DNA from: Porticoccaceae bacterium
Lineage (GTDB): Bacteria; Pseudomonadota; Gammaproteobacteria; Pseudomonadales; Porticoccaceae
Assembly (NCBI GenBank): GCA_026005035.1
Contig: BPKH01000005.1
Coordinates: 1 to 64,000 of the forward strand
Length of the DNA stretch: 64,000 nt
Reading direction: 5' to 3'
This document shows, piece by piece, positions 47,190-60,757 of this stretch; within the stretch, counting starts at the first letter, position 1; each line of letters begins with the position of its first letter. Under the pieces are notes generated by a model. That model saw only the letters and a list, made by a program, of their open reading frames with translations. It searched no databases and had not been told where the DNA came from. A program made the position numbers and the translations under genes.

Positions 47190-48542
47190 TTGGACGCGAG
47201 GCTACTGCTCGAGCCCCACCTGGCGAGACTTACCGCGGCGCCGCGCCTCTGGGTGGCCTTTTCCGGTGGCCGCGACTCCACGGTGCTGCTCCACGCGCTG
47301 CGCTCTGCCCTGCCCGCCGCCCCCTTGGCGGCAATCCACGTCGACCACGGCCTCAATCCCGCCGCCGCCCGTTGGGCGGACCACTGCGCCGAGCTTTGCG
47401 CCGCCTGGGGCGTGCCGTTGGTGGTGCGGCGGGTGGCGGTCGCGCCGGGGCGGGGTGGGCTGCAACAGGCGGCGCGCCGGGCGCGCTACCAGGTCTTTGC
47501 CGAACTGGTGGGGCGGGACGAACTGCTGCTCACCGCCCACCATCGGGACGATCAGGTGGAGACGGTGCTGTTGCGCCTGCTCCAGGGCGGGGGGGCGCGG
47601 GCGCTCGCCGGCATGCCGGTAGAGCGGCCCCTGGGACGGGGGCGACTGCTGCGCCCCCTCCTCGCTCAGGAGGGGGCGCGCCTCGCAGAGTACGCCCGCG
47701 CCCACGGTCTCGCCTGGGTGGAGGACCCGGCCAATCGCGATCTCTCCTTCGAGCGCGGCTTCCTGCGCGAGCGGCTTTTGCCCCTCCTCGAAGAGCGCCG
47801 CCCCGACGTGCGGCGCCGGATCCTGGCCGCGGCGCGCTCGTTGGGAGAAGCCGTGGCGGTGGTGGAGGAGGTGGCGGCGGCGGATCTCGCCGCCTGCGGC
47901 GAGCGCGCCGAGCGCTTGGGGTGGAGCCTGGACGCGGCGGCCTTTGTCGCCCTGTCGGCGCCGCGCCGGCGCGCCCTCATCGGCCACTGGCCGCGCCGGC
48001 GCGGCCTGCCGCCGCCCCCGGAAGGCGCCTCGGCGGAGGTGGACGCCCTGCTCGCGGCGCGCTGCGACGCCCGTCCCGAGGTCGCCTGGCGGGGGGCGAG
48101 CCTGCGCCGTTATCGGGGGAGGCTCTACCTTCTTTCCCCCCTGCCGCCGCCCCGGCCCCTGCCCGCCGTACGCCTTCCTCCCCGCCCGGGGGAATACCCC
48201 CTGCCGGGCGGCGGCCGGTTGCGGGTGGCGGCGGGGGAGGGTCCCGGGGCGCTGCGCCTTCCGCCGGATGTGCCGCTGGAGGTGGTGTTCCGCCGCGGCG
48301 GCGAGCGGCTGCAGCCGGCGGGACGGCCCGGTTCGGCCCCGCTCAAGAAGCTGTTCGGCGAATACGGCGCCGAGCCCTGGCTGCGCTGGTGCTGGCCGCT
48401 GGTGCGGGTGGAGGGGCGGTGGGTGGCGGCGGTGGGTCTGTTCACCTGCGCACCTTACCAGTGCGCCGCCGGGGAGAGCGGCTTGCTCCTCTCCTGGGAG
48501 CCGGCGGTCGATGAGCACCCCCGCGGCCCGGAGGGCGACTAG
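47190..48542 (+). CDS. tilS: tRNA(Ile)-lysidine synthetase
   Basis: A 450-residue enzyme that turns the wobble cytidine of the AUA-reading tRNA-Ile into lysidine. The PP-loop SGGRDS is at 25-30, and AIHVDHGLNPAA and TAHHRDDQVETVLLRLLQG follow. The C-terminal substrate-binding domain includes the RRGGERLQPAGRPGSAPLKKLF region. It starts with TTG six bases after accA, a common pair. Confidence 0.93.
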   Translation: MDARLLLEPHLARLTAAPRLWVAFSGGRDSTVLLHALRSALPAAPLAAIHVDHGLNPAAARWADHCAELCAAWGVPLVVRRVAVAPGRGGLQQAARRARYQVFAELVGRDELLLTAHHRDDQVETVLLRLLQGGGARALAGMPVERPLGRGRLLRPLLAQEGARLAEYARAHGLAWVEDPANRDLSFERGFLRERLLPLLEERRPDVRRRILAAARSLGEAVAVVEEVAAADLAACGERAERLGWSLDAAAFVALSAPRRRALIGHWPRRRGLPPPPEGASAEVDALLAARCDARPEVAWRGASLRRYRGRLYLLSPLPPPRPLPAVRLPPRPGEYPLPGGGRLRVAAGEGPGALRLPPDVPLEVVFRRGGERLQPAGRPGSAPLKKLFGEYGAEPWLRWCWPLVRVEGRWVAAVGLFTCAPYQCAAGESGLLLSWEPAVDEHPRGPEGD

Positions 48543-48601
48543 GCCGGATGGGGTGTAGCCGGGATGGGGTGTAGCCCGGATGGAGCGAAGCGGAATCCGG
48601 G
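48543..48601 (+). repeat. Palindromic intergenic repeat, copy 2, with two degenerate tandem units
   Basis: A full CCCGGAT...ATCCGGG unit lies at 48575-48601. It is preceded by two short units, GCCGGATGGGGTGTA and GCCGGGATGGGGTGTA, that begin right at the tilS stop. The leader of pyrG follows. Confidence 0.85.
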
Positions 48602-48650
48602 GAGGGGAACTGGGCGCCCCCGGCGGTGCCGACCCGGGACCGCCGATTGA

Positions 48651-52563
<3,913 letters not shown>

Positions 52564-52593
52564 CGACCGGGTGCCCCTCGGTCGGCCGGCGGC

Positions 52594-52599
52594 TATACT
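52594..52599 (+). promoter_or_regulatory. Possible -10 hexamer upstream of ftsB
   Basis: TATACT lies 27 bases before the ftsB start, in the 63-base gap after eno. There is no convincing -35, so this is only a hint of an internal promoter. Confidence 0.25.
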
Positions 52600-52626
52600 G
52601 GCGCCGGAAACCACCGCGGGGTCGCC

Positions 52627-52947
52627 ATGGGTCGACTCGCCCTCCTCCTGCTCCTGCTGTTGGCCGCACTGCAATACCGCCTGTGGCTGGGCGAAGGGGG
52701 GGTGCGCGAGCGCGCCGCCCTGGAGCGGCGCCTCGCCGTCCAGGAGGCGCGCAACGCCGTGCTGGCCCAGCGCAACCAGATTCTGGCCGCCGAAGTGGAA
52801 GGCCTGCGCGCCGACCCCGAGGCGCTGGAGGAGCGGGCGCGCGCCGACCTGGGGTTCATCGCCGAGGGCGAGACCTTTTTCCTGGTGGTGGAAGGGGACG
52901 GCGGGGTCGCGGCCGGCGATGCGCCGCCCGCCGAGGAGGCGCGGTGA
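52627..52947 (+). CDS. ftsB: Cell division protein FtsB
   Basis: A 106-residue bitopic membrane protein with one N-terminal helix (about residues 4-20), then a leucine-zipper-like coiled coil with the typical RNAVLAQRNQILAAEVEGLR, and ALEERARADLGFIAEGETFF. FtsB links FtsL and FtsQ in the divisome. The stop overlaps the ispD GTG start. Confidence 0.93.
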   Translation: MGRLALLLLLLLAALQYRLWLGEGGVRERAALERRLAVQEARNAVLAQRNQILAAEVEGLRADPEALEERARADLGFIAEGETFFLVVEGDGGVAAGDAPPAEEAR

Positions 52948-53630
52948 GGCTCCACGTGGTGGTGCCGGCGGCGGGACGGGGGCGGCGCCTGGGCGGCGCC
53001 CTGCCCAAGCAGTACCTGCCCTTGGGGGGGCGGCCGGTGCTCGACCACGTGCTCGCGCGCCTCTTGGCCCTGGATCCGGTGCAGCTGGTGGTGGCGTTGG
53101 CGCCGGGAGACGAGCGCTTCGCCACCCTCGCCGCCGCCCGCGATCCCCGGGTGCGGAGCGTGACCGGCGGCGGCGAGCGGGCCGAATCGGTGGCGCGCGC
53201 CCTCGCCGCCCTGGAGGGGGTGGCGGCCGACGACTGGGTGCTCGTGCACGACGCCGCGCGCCCCTGCCTCGACCCCGCCGACGCCAAACGCCTGCTCGCG
53301 GCGGTGGCCGACTCGCCGGTGGGGGGCTTGCTCGCCTGCCCGGTGAGCGACACCCTCAAAGTGGACGACGGGCGCGGGCGGTCGGCCCGCACTTTGGATC
53401 GGGAGGGGCTGTGGGCGGCGCAGACCCCCCAGGTCTTCCGCCACCAGGTGTTGCGCCGGGCGCTGGCCGTCTGCCGGGAGCGGGGCATCGCCCCCACCGA
53501 TGAGGCGATGGCGGTGGAGCAGCTGGGGTTGGCGCCGATCCTGGTGCCGGGACGGCGCGACAATCTGAAGATCACCGTGCCCGAAGACCTGCGCCTCGCC
53601 GAGGCGCTGTTGGCGGGAGGGAGAGGGTGA
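52944..53630 (+). CDS. ispD: 2-C-methyl-D-erythritol 4-phosphate cytidylyltransferase
   Basis: A 228-residue MEP-pathway enzyme making CDP-methylerythritol. The CTP-binding motif [20 protein letters not shown] is at the start, and VHDAARPCL and QTPQVFRH are conserved. GTG overlaps ftsB, and the stop overlaps the ispF start. Confidence 0.95.
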   Translation: MRLHVVVPAAGRGRRLGGALPKQYLPLGGRPVLDHVLARLLALDPVQLVVALAPGDERFATLAAARDPRVRSVTGGGERAESVARALAALEGVAADDWVLVHDAARPCLDPADAKRLLAAVADSPVGGLLACPVSDTLKVDDGRGRSARTLDREGLWAAQTPQVFRHQVLRRALAVCRERGIAPTDEAMAVEQLGLAPILVPGRRDNLKITVPEDLRLAEALLAGGRG

Positions 53631-54106
53631 AGGTCCGCGTCGGCCATGGCTACGACGTCCACCGCTTCGGCCCCGGTGACGGGTTGGTGTTGGGCGGGGT
53701 CTGGATCCCCTACCCCCGGGGGCTGGTTGCCCATTCGGACGGCGACGTGGTCCTCCACGCCCTCTGCGACGCCCTCCTGGGTGCGGCCGCCCTGGGCGAC
53801 ATCGGCCAGCACTTTCCCCCTTCTGACCCCACCTGGGCGGGTGTGGACAGCCGACTGCTGTTGCGCCGGGTGGTGGCACTCCTCGCCGAGCGCGGCTACG
53901 CGCCGGTGAACGTCGACCTGACGGTGATCGCCGAGGCGCCGAAGCTTGCGCCCCACTTGCCGGCGATGGTGGCCAACCTGAGCACTGAACTTCGACTTGC
54001 CCCTGAGGCGGTCAACGTCAAGGCCACCACCACCGAGGGGCTCGGCTTTCCCGGCCGGGGGGAGGGGATCGCCTGCCACGCGGTGGCGCTGATCGCGGCC
54101 CCTTAG
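53627..54106 (+). CDS. ispF: 2-C-methyl-D-erythritol 2,4-cyclodiphosphate synthase
   Basis: A 159-residue trimeric zinc enzyme of the MEP pathway. Zinc ligands D10 and H12 are in [10 protein letters not shown], and [18 protein letters not shown] and [18 protein letters not shown] complete the family pattern. GTG overlaps ispD. The end overlaps the convergent ligase-like gene by four bases. Confidence 0.96.
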   Translation: MKVRVGHGYDVHRFGPGDGLVLGGVWIPYPRGLVAHSDGDVVLHALCDALLGAAALGDIGQHFPPSDPTWAGVDSRLLLRRVVALLAERGYAPVNVDLTVIAEAPKLAPHLPAMVANLSTELRLAPEAVNVKATTTEGLGFPGRGEGIACHAVALIAAP

Positions 54107-55077
54107 AGTCGCTCGACGGCCAGGCGTTCGCGGATGAGGGCCACCCGCTCCTCTGGGTGCAGCTCCACCGTGCCCAGCCTTTCCACCAGCTCCAGACGGC
54201 GGCGCAGGCCGATGCCGTTGGCGATCTGGATGGCCAGGCCGGGGCGGGCGTTGAGCTCGAGGATCATCGGCCCACGCTGTTCGTCCACCACGAAGTCGCA
54301 GCCCAGGTAGCCGAGGCCGGTCATCTCGTAGCACTTGGCGGCGAGCAGCAGGATCTCGTTCCACTGGGGGACGGCCAGGTCGGAGAACTCTCGGCCGGTG
54401 TCCGGGTGGCGGCTCACCAGGTAGTCCTTTTGCACGGCGCGGATCGCGCGGCCGCTGCAGATGTCGATGCCCACCCCCACCGCCCCCTGGTGGAGGTTGG
54501 CCTTGCCGTCGGAGCGCCGGGTGGGGCAGCGCATCATGGCCATCACCGGAAAGCCCTTGAAGACGATGACCCGGATGTCGGGCAGCCCCTCGAAGCTGTA
54601 CTCGAGCAGGTAGGGCAGTCCGCGTACCAGTTGTTCGATCACCGCCGTGTCGGGCCGCCCCCCCAAGCTGTATACGCCGCTCAGGATGTTGGCGATGTCG
54701 TGGCGGATGTCGGCCAGGGTCACCACCTTGCCGGACGGCTTGACAAAGTCGCGTCCCGTTCGCCCGCTGATGATGATGATTCCCTTTCCGCCGCTTCCCC
54801 GGAGGGGTTTGACGGCGAAGCCCTCGAGGGGCTCGAGGAGCGCCGGAAGACCCGCCAAATCCCCGGTGTAGCGGATCACCCCGTACAGCTCGGGCACGCG
54901 GATGCCGTGGCGGCGCGCCGCCTCCTTGGTCTTGAGTTTGTCGTCCACCAGGGGATAAAAGCGGCGCGGATTGTAGCGGGCGATGTAGGCCACGTTGCGG
55001 GCGTTCATGCCGAGAATGCCGCGCTCTTTGAGCCGCCTGACGGTGGTGAAGGGGTTGAAGCGCAGCAGAGTCGCCAC
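54103..55077 (-). CDS. Alpha-L-glutamate ligase-like ATP-grasp protein
   Basis: A 324-residue ATP-grasp protein. [16 protein letters not shown] is the ATP-lid region, and the metal-binding C-terminal segment is [16 protein letters not shown]. It resembles the RimK-related group annotated as alpha-L-glutamate ligase-like, whose substrate is not established. It starts nine bases after the transglutaminase-type gene, and the two, together with the protease lipoprotein, form a compact run. Ligation of an amino acid to a peptide or envelope target is plausible but only inferred. Confidence 0.82.
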   Translation of the reverse strand: MATLLRFNPFTTVRRLKERGILGMNARNVAYIARYNPRRFYPLVDDKLKTKEAARRHGIRVPELYGVIRYTGDLAGLPALLEPLEGFAVKPLRGSGGKGIIIISGRTGRDFVKPSGKVVTLADIRHDIANILSGVYSLGGRPDTAVIEQLVRGLPYLLEYSFEGLPDIRVIVFKGFPVMAMMRCPTRRSDGKANLHQGAVGVGIDICSGRAIRAVQKDYLVSRHPDTGREFSDLAVPQWNEILLLAAKCYEMTGLGYLGCDFVVDEQRGPMILELNARPGLAIQIANGIGLRRRLELVERLGTVELHPEERVALIRERLAVERL

Positions 55078-55086
55078 CGGTGCACC

Positions 55087-56614
55087 TCAGGTCTCGATCA
55101 GGAAGCGGAAGCGGCGCAGCTCGGTGAGGCGGTAGCCGGTGTACTGGCCGAGCACCAGCACCAATCCCATGACGATGAGCAGGGTCTCGGGGAAATTGTA
55201 GGTGAGGTGTTCCACGTAGCGGTTGGTCATCACCAGATAGGCCACCACGGCCACGAAGAGACTGCCCAGTCCCTGGGTGAACACCTCCCGGGGGCCGTCC
55301 TCTTCCCAGGTGATGGACAGGCGCTCGATGGTCCAGGCGATGATGATCATCGGGAAGAAGGTGATGGTGAGCACTTCCTCGAGGCCGAGCTTGTAGCTCA
55401 GGATGCTGAACCCCGCCATCAGCAGCACCACCGTGATCACCACCGCGGCAAGGCGCGCCACCATCAAGAGATCCAGCTTGCTCAGGTAAAACCGCACCCA
55501 CAGGCCCGCGGCCAGTAGGGTCACCAGGATCAGGATGCCGGGCAGCAGGCGGGTGTGAATGAAGGCGAGGGCGATCAGCACCGGCATGAAGGTGCCCGAA
55601 GTCTTGATGCCCACCAAAATGCGGAACACCGCTACCACCAAGGCGCCGATGGGGACGAGGAGGAGAATCTTGAAGGTGGTCTGCTTGTCGATGGGCAGGC
55701 TGTAGATGCTGAAGTCCACCAGTGCCACCCGCTCCGAATTGGCCGCTTGCAGGGCCACCGCCTTGGCCGACAGGTCGTTGGCGAGCACCGAGAAGCGCAC
55801 CCGCGACTGTCGCCCGCCCACCACGTCGAGGAGCGAAACGCCGCCCCGCTGCCAGACGAAGAAGTCGTCCGGCACCCCCAGGGAGGCGTCCCGGGGGTCA
55901 ACGGCCAGCCATTGCCGGCCGTCCCAGATCTCCACCAGTTCCGCGGGGTCGACGTTGTAGAGCCGGTCGGCCAGGTAGATCCCGCGGACCATGCGGGCGG
56001 GGATCCCGGCGGTGGCGAACAGGCGCAGGGCGAGCTCGGCGGTGGAGGTGTTGTGGCTTGCGCGGAACAAAAACTCCGCGTCCTGGCTCACGGCCTCCCC
56101 GGTCATCATGAGCAGGAGCTGTTGGGCGAAGCTCGCCGGGTCCGCCGAGAGTTCCCGGGCGGCGGCGATCAGGCTCTGGGCGGCCACCGCTTCCGCGGGC
56201 GACCAGAGGGGCGGCTCCGGCGGGGCGGGCGGCGGCTCCACGGGAGGGGCGCCGGCGGCGTCCAGATCTTCGGTTACCTCGAGCTTGTAGTAGAGGGTTT
56301 GGGGTCCGCGGGGCGGCGTTGCGCGTCCACACCGCCCGGCGGACATCCGCTTCGCGCACCGCGAAACCGTAGCCCGCGGAGGCGAACACCTCATCGAGCA
56401 CGCGGTACCCTTGGCCCGCTTCGGGGAGAGCGAGCGCCACGGTCACGGGCCCCCCTTGGGCCTCGAAGGAGATCTTGGCCTCGATGCTCCACACCCGCCG
56501 CTCCTCGTCGGGGAAAAGCGGAAAATGGAGGGCGAGCACCTTGTAGAGGGTGGCCGCCAGGCCGATGAGGGCGAGCAGCAGGGCGAAGAGGTGGACCTGG
56601 GCTTTCGGCGACAT
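55087..56614 (-). CDS. Inactive transglutaminase domain membrane protein with seven-helix C-terminus (one frameshift)
   Basis: One N-terminal helix (about residues 8-30) is followed by a periplasmic region, then a transglutaminase-like domain with AELALRLFATAGIPARMV and EIWDGRQWLAVDPRDA. The usual catalytic cysteine and histidine are not visible, so the domain should be inactive. The last 250 residues form about seven helices ending in RFRFLIET. The frame breaks near 56307-56311, where restoring a GC/CG dinucleotide gives RNAAPRGPQTLYYKLEV and a 509-residue protein. It lies between the protease and the ligase-like gene. Substrate binding rather than catalysis is likely. Confidence 0.82.
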
Positions 56615-56620
56615 GACCGC

Positions 56621-57275
56621 TCACTTGGCGATGAATTGTTGGCTGACGTCCACCACCGCGTTGTTGTGGAGGAAATCGCGGCCGATCAGGACCGGCTCGG
56701 AAGAGGCCGAGCGGTCGTCCAGGGAGACCTCCAGCTGCTCTTGGATGGGGCCGAGTTCCAGTTCGACCATCACCTTCAGTCGCCGGTCGACGCTGCCGTC
56801 GGGCCGGCGCACCTTGACGCGGCGCAACACCTGCCGCTCCACCTGGTGTTCCCTGCCGTCGGCGCCGCGCAGGCTGAAGCGCACCCACTTTTTCGCCGTC
56901 CCGCTCGAAGCGGGTGAGCTTTTCGGCGTGGATGGCGCTCGCTTCGGCGCCGGTGTCGATGCGCGCGGTCAGGACGATGCCCGGCGGGTTGACGGCGACG
57001 TATTCCCGCGCCCCCACCACCGGCTTGCCGGCCACGCGGGCCGCTGGGCAGGGCGGCGCCGGTGGGCAGGGTCGCGGCGGCGGGGGTGGTGGGCAGCTGA
57101 CGGGTTCCGGCGGCGGCGGCTCTGGGCAGGCGGGCGGGGCGGGCTCCGCGACGGGAGGGGGCGGCTCCGGGACGGCGGCGGGTTCTTCTTGTTGGCGAGG
57201 CAAGGGAGCGCAGCCGGACAGCAGCAGGAGTGCGCCGAACAAGGGGAAGCGAAGAGACCCGAAACGGGGCATCAT
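56621..57275 (-). CDS. Predicted DTGA-motif protease lipoprotein ('ATP-dependent zinc protease' family; one frameshift)
   Basis: An N-terminal lipoprotein signal ends in LLSGC (C22). A proline- and cysteine-rich linker follows (about 30-78), then the protease domain with RIDTGAEASAIHA (DTGA at 107-110) and later VLIGRDFLHNNAVVDVS. The DTGA motif resembles the active site of retropepsin-type aspartic proteases, although the family carries a zinc-protease name. The frame breaks at the T5 run 56889-56893 (A5 on the coding strand); removing one base gives EKWVRFSLRGADG and 217 residues. It is the first gene of the three-gene run and is divergent from truD. Confidence 0.8.
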
Positions 57276-57344
57276 GGGGGAGCCTGGGGAAAATTGCGTT
57301 TTACTTGCGCGCTATCTTACGCGGCATTCGCATGGGGGGAAAGG

Positions 57345-58320
57345 ATGGACAGCGCGGACGAGGCCTTGGCTTTGTTGTGCCGCGCCGCTTTGGATCCGCC
57401 GCGGGCCTACGGCGCACCCGGCCTGCGGCTCGCGTTTCGCAGCCGGCCGGCCGACTTCCAGGTGGTGGAGGAGCTCGGTTTCGCGCCCACCGGCGAGGGC
57501 GAGCACCTGTTGCTGCGGATCCGCAAAGAGGGCCAGAACACCCGCTGGGTGGCCCACCTGCTCGCGCGCCACTACGGCGTGGCCGACGAGGCGGTGAGTT
57601 ACTGCGGCCTCAAGGACCGCCGGGCGGTGGCGGAGCAGTGGTTCAGCGTCCATCTGCCCGGCAGGCGCGACCCGACGCCGCCGCCCGCTCTGTCCCACTG
57701 CACGGTGCTCGCGGAAAGCCGCCACCGCGCCAAGCTGCGTCCCGGAATGCACCGGCGCAACCAGTTCACCGTGGTGCTGCGGGGGGTGCCAGGGCAGTCT
57801 CGCGCGGCCCTCGAGGCGCGCCTCGCCCAGCTGGCCCGCCAGGGGGTGCCCAACTACTTCGGGCCGCAGCGGTTCGGCCGTGCGGGTGCCAATCTCCACT
57901 GGGTGGCGGCGCGGCTCAAGGAGGGACGCCGCCTGGGAGGGCGGGGGAGGCATCTATCTCTCCGCCGCGCGCGCCGCCCTCTTCAATTGGCTGCTGGGTG
58001 AGCGGGTGGCCGAGGGTTGCTGGGACGCGCTGCCCCAGGCGCCCCTGTGGGGCCGCGGGCGTCCGTGCGCCGCCGCTCTCGCGGATGGCGAGCACGAGCG
58101 GCTGGCCCGCTTCGCCCCCTGGTGCCATGCCCTCGAGCACGCCGGCTTAGTCCAGGAGGCGAGGGAGGTGCGCCTGCTGCCCGAGGGGCTCGAGTGGCGG
58201 TTTTGCGGCGAGGCGCTGGAGCTCTCTTTCGCGCTGCCGGCGGGGACGTACGCCACCGCTTTGCTGCGCGAACTCGCCGAACTGGTCGAGCCGGGGGCGG
58301 GGCAAGGCCTTGTGCTATAG
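57345..58320 (+). CDS. truD: tRNA pseudouridine(13) synthase TruD (one frameshift)
   Basis: Makes pseudouridine 13 in tRNA-Glu. The catalytic aspartate is in YCGLKDRRAVAEQWFSV. HRRNQFTVVLRG and GVPNYFGPQRFGR are family hallmarks. The frame breaks at the G5 run 57943-57947; with one G removed the text reads GGRGGIYLSAARAALFNWLL and the protein has 324 residues. The ATG at 57345 follows GGGGGGAAAGG. surE, which often lies between truD and pcm, is absent. Confidence 0.92.
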
Positions 58321-58354
58321 TGGCGGCGCTCCCTTCTGCGGCTGGACGGCGCTC

Positions 58355-59026
58355 GTGACGGTCCAAGATCTCGCCGGCATCGGCATGACTTCGGAGCGCA
58401 CCCGGGAGCGGATGGTGCGCCAGCTCGAGCAGCTCGGCATCGCCGATCCCCGGGTCCTGGAGGCGATGCGCCGGGTGCCCCGCCACATCTTCCTCGACGA
58501 AGCCCTGGCCCATCGGGCCTACGAAAACACGGCGCTCCCCATCGGCCATTCGGCCAGACCATCTCCCAGCCCTACATCGGTGGCCCTGCTCGCCCAGCTG
58601 GTGGTGGCTGAACCCCGGCGGCGGGTGCTCGAGGTGGGCACCGGTTCGGGGTACCAGGCGGCGGTGCTGGCGCAGCTGGTGGAGCGGGTCTACACCGTGG
58701 AGCGGATCAAACCCCTCCTGCGCAAGGCGCGGGAGCGATTCCGACGCCTCGGCCTGCGCAACGTGGTGGCGGCCCACCTGGACGGCGTCTGCGGCTGGCC
58801 GGAGTACGCCCCCTACGACGCCATCGTGGTCACCGCCGCCGCCCGCCAGGTGCCTGTCGAACTGCTCGAACAGCTCGCGCCCGACGGGGTGCTGGTGATC
58901 CCGGTGGGCGACGCGTCGCGCCAGGAGTTGCGCCTCGTCCGCCGGAGAGGCGAGACGCGCCGCTTCGCCGAAACCGTGGTGGCGGCGGTGCGCTTCGTTC
59001 CCCTGGTGGAAGGCAGCACCTCGTGA
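58355..59026 (+). CDS. pcm: Protein-L-isoaspartate O-methyltransferase (two compensating indels)
   Basis: A 223-residue repair enzyme methylating isoaspartyl residues. GTG 58355 is chosen because it gives the usual N-terminus with LAGIGMTSERTR. The AdoMet site VLEVGTGSGYQAAVLA and VERIKPLL are intact. The frame is nominally open, but residues about 66-75 read SARPSPSPTS where the family has the substrate loop GHxQTISQPY. Removing two bases near 58553 and one near 58580 yields GHSQTISQPYIVALL. The displayed protein is therefore locally wrong. It precedes the DUF368 gene with a four-base overlap. Confidence 0.92.
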   Translation: MTVQDLAGIGMTSERTRERMVRQLEQLGIADPRVLEAMRRVPRHIFLDEALAHRAYENTALPIGHSARPSPSPTSVALLAQLVVAEPRRRVLEVGTGSGYQAAVLAQLVERVYTVERIKPLLRKARERFRRLGLRNVVAAHLDGVCGWPEYAPYDAIVVTAAARQVPVELLEQLAPDGVLVIPVGDASRQELRLVRRRGETRRFAETVVAAVRFVPLVEGSTS

Positions 59027-59901
59027 ACGGGTGGCTCGCCATCTATCTGCGCGGCGTCGCCATGGGGGCGGCCGACCTGGTGCCGGGCGTTTCGGGCGGC
59101 ACCATCGCCTTCGTCACCGGCATCTACGAGCGCTTGGTGGACGCCCTCGGCGCGCTGGCGCGGGCGCCACAGCGGCTGTGGCGGGAAGGGCCGGCGGCCG
59201 TCTGGCGCGGGGTGGATCTGCCCTTTCTGGCCGCCCTGGCGGCGGGGATCGCCACCAGCCTCTTCTCCTTGTCTCGATTGGTGAACCGCCTGCTGGCCGA
59301 ACAGCCGGTGCTGGTGTGGGGGTTTTTCCTCGGCCTGATCGCCGCTTCCATCGGCCACGTGGCCCGCCGGCTGCCGCGGCTCGGCGGCGCCGAATGGCTC
59401 TGCCTCGCCGCGGGGGCGGCGGTGGCCGCGGGGGTGGCGTTCGCCCCGCCCCTGTCGCTGGCGATCTCGCCGCCCCTGCTCGTCGCCGCCGGCGCCTTGG
59501 CCGCCTGCGCCATGATTCTGCCCGGCATCTCGGGCAGCTTTGTGTTGCTCCTGCTCGGTCTCTATCCGCCCCTGATCGAAGCGGTGGCCGAGCGGCGGTG
59601 GGCGTGGCTTGCGCTGTTCGGGGCCGGCGCGGCGGGGGGCCTTTTGGCCTTCGCGCCCTGGCTGTCGCGCCTCCTGCACCGCCACCCCGGTCCCACCCTG
59701 GCCACCCTCACGGGGCTTTTGGCCGGCTCCCTGGCGGTGGTCTGGCCCTGGCAGGAGATGGTCGCGGCGGGCCGCCGGCTGTGGTGGCCCTGGCAGTATC
59801 CCGCGGGGGATCCCCAGCTGGGAATCGCCTTGGCGGCCGCCGGCACCGGCGCCTTGCTGGTGTTGGCGCTGGAGTGGTGGGGGCGGCCCGCGCGGGCCTA
59901 G
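59023..59901 (+). CDS. DUF368 membrane protein, probable polyprenyl-phosphate transporter
   Basis: A 292-residue protein with eight or more hydrophobic segments. GAADLVPGVSGGTIAFVTGIYERLV at the start and ILPGISGSFVLLLLGLY in the middle are the repeated DUF368 signature. The family has been shown in other bacteria to move undecaprenyl phosphate back across the membrane (PopT-type). GTG overlaps pcm by four bases. The position between pcm and nlpD is unusual and ties a lipid-carrier recycler to the stationary-phase rpoS locus. Confidence 0.85.
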   Translation: MNGWLAIYLRGVAMGAADLVPGVSGGTIAFVTGIYERLVDALGALARAPQRLWREGPAAVWRGVDLPFLAALAAGIATSLFSLSRLVNRLLAEQPVLVWGFFLGLIAASIGHVARRLPRLGGAEWLCLAAGAAVAAGVAFAPPLSLAISPPLLVAAGALAACAMILPGISGSFVLLLLGLYPPLIEAVAERRWAWLALFGAGAAGGLLAFAPWLSRLLHRHPGPTLATLTGLLAGSLAVVWPWQEMVAAGRRLWWPWQYPAGDPQLGIALAAAGTGALLVLALEWWGRPARA

Positions 59902-59909
59902 GCGGGCCG

Positions 59910-60701
59910 ATGGCGGGGATTCGCAGAGCAGCGCTTGCGATGTTTGCCCTGCTCGCGGCCTGCCAGGCGCCGCCTCCCGCGCCGGTGGTGGACCGACCTC
60001 CGCCGCCGTCGCCCAAGATCCGCCACCACGTGGTGGCGCCGGGGGAGACCCTCTACGCCATCGCCTGGCGCTACGAGATCGACTTTCGCGACCTGGCCCG
60101 CGCCAACGGCCTCGCACCCCCCTATCGCCTGCACCCGGGGCAGCGGCTGACTTTGGACTTGAGCCGTGCGCCCCCGCCGGCGCCGCCGGTGCGCGCCCCG
60201 GCCCGACCCAAACCGGCCTCGCAGTCGCAACCCCCGCGCCGCGCCGAACCGGCGCCGCGATCGCAGCCTCCATCTCGTTCCGAAGCGGCGCCGCCTCCCC
60301 TCGCGTCGCCGCAGCCCTCGCTGCCCGAGGGCGGTTGGCGCTGGCAGTGGCCGGCCCGGGGGCGGGTGGAGCGCGAGTACGACGTGGCGCGCACCCTGAA
60401 AGGGGTGAGCATCTATCCCGACGGCCCCACTGAGGTGCGCGCCGCGGCGCCGGGGGTGGTGGTCTACGCCGGCGAAGGCCTGCGCGGCTACGGGCGGCTG
60501 ATCATCGTCAAACACTCGGAACGGCTCTTGTCCGCCTACGCCCACAACGCGCGCATCCTGGTGGAGGAAAACCAGCGGGTGGCGGCGGGCGAGCGGATCG
60601 CCGAGGTGGGGCGGGACGGGCGGGGCCGCTATCGGCTCTACTTCGAGATCCGCGACAACGGCGTCCCCGTCGATCCTCTGGCCCTGCTGCCGAAATCCTG
60701 A
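59910..60701 (+). CDS. nlpD: Murein hydrolase activator NlpD
   Basis: A 263-residue outer-membrane lipoprotein with lipobox LLAAC (C18), one LysM domain (about 38-83, from [19 protein letters not shown]), a proline-rich linker, and a LytM/M23 domain from about 150. The M23 metal-binding residues are not kept; for instance LYFEIRDNG has Tyr where active enzymes have His. It should therefore activate an amidase such as AmiC rather than cut. It lies upstream of rpoS, as in most gammaproteobacteria, and may carry an rpoS promoter. Confidence 0.93.
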   Translation: MAGIRRAALAMFALLAACQAPPPAPVVDRPPPPSPKIRHHVVAPGETLYAIAWRYEIDFRDLARANGLAPPYRLHPGQRLTLDLSRAPPPAPPVRAPARPKPASQSQPPRRAEPAPRSQPPSRSEAAPPPLASPQPSLPEGGWRWQWPARGRVEREYDVARTLKGVSIYPDGPTEVRAAAPGVVVYAGEGLRGYGRLIIVKHSERLLSAYAHNARILVEENQRVAAGERIAEVGRDGRGRYRLYFEIRDNGVPVDPLALLPKS

Positions 60702-60757
60702 AGAGCAACACCCGTGGTAAAGTGAAGCCGCGGTCACGCCGGCGAGGGCGAGATGCG

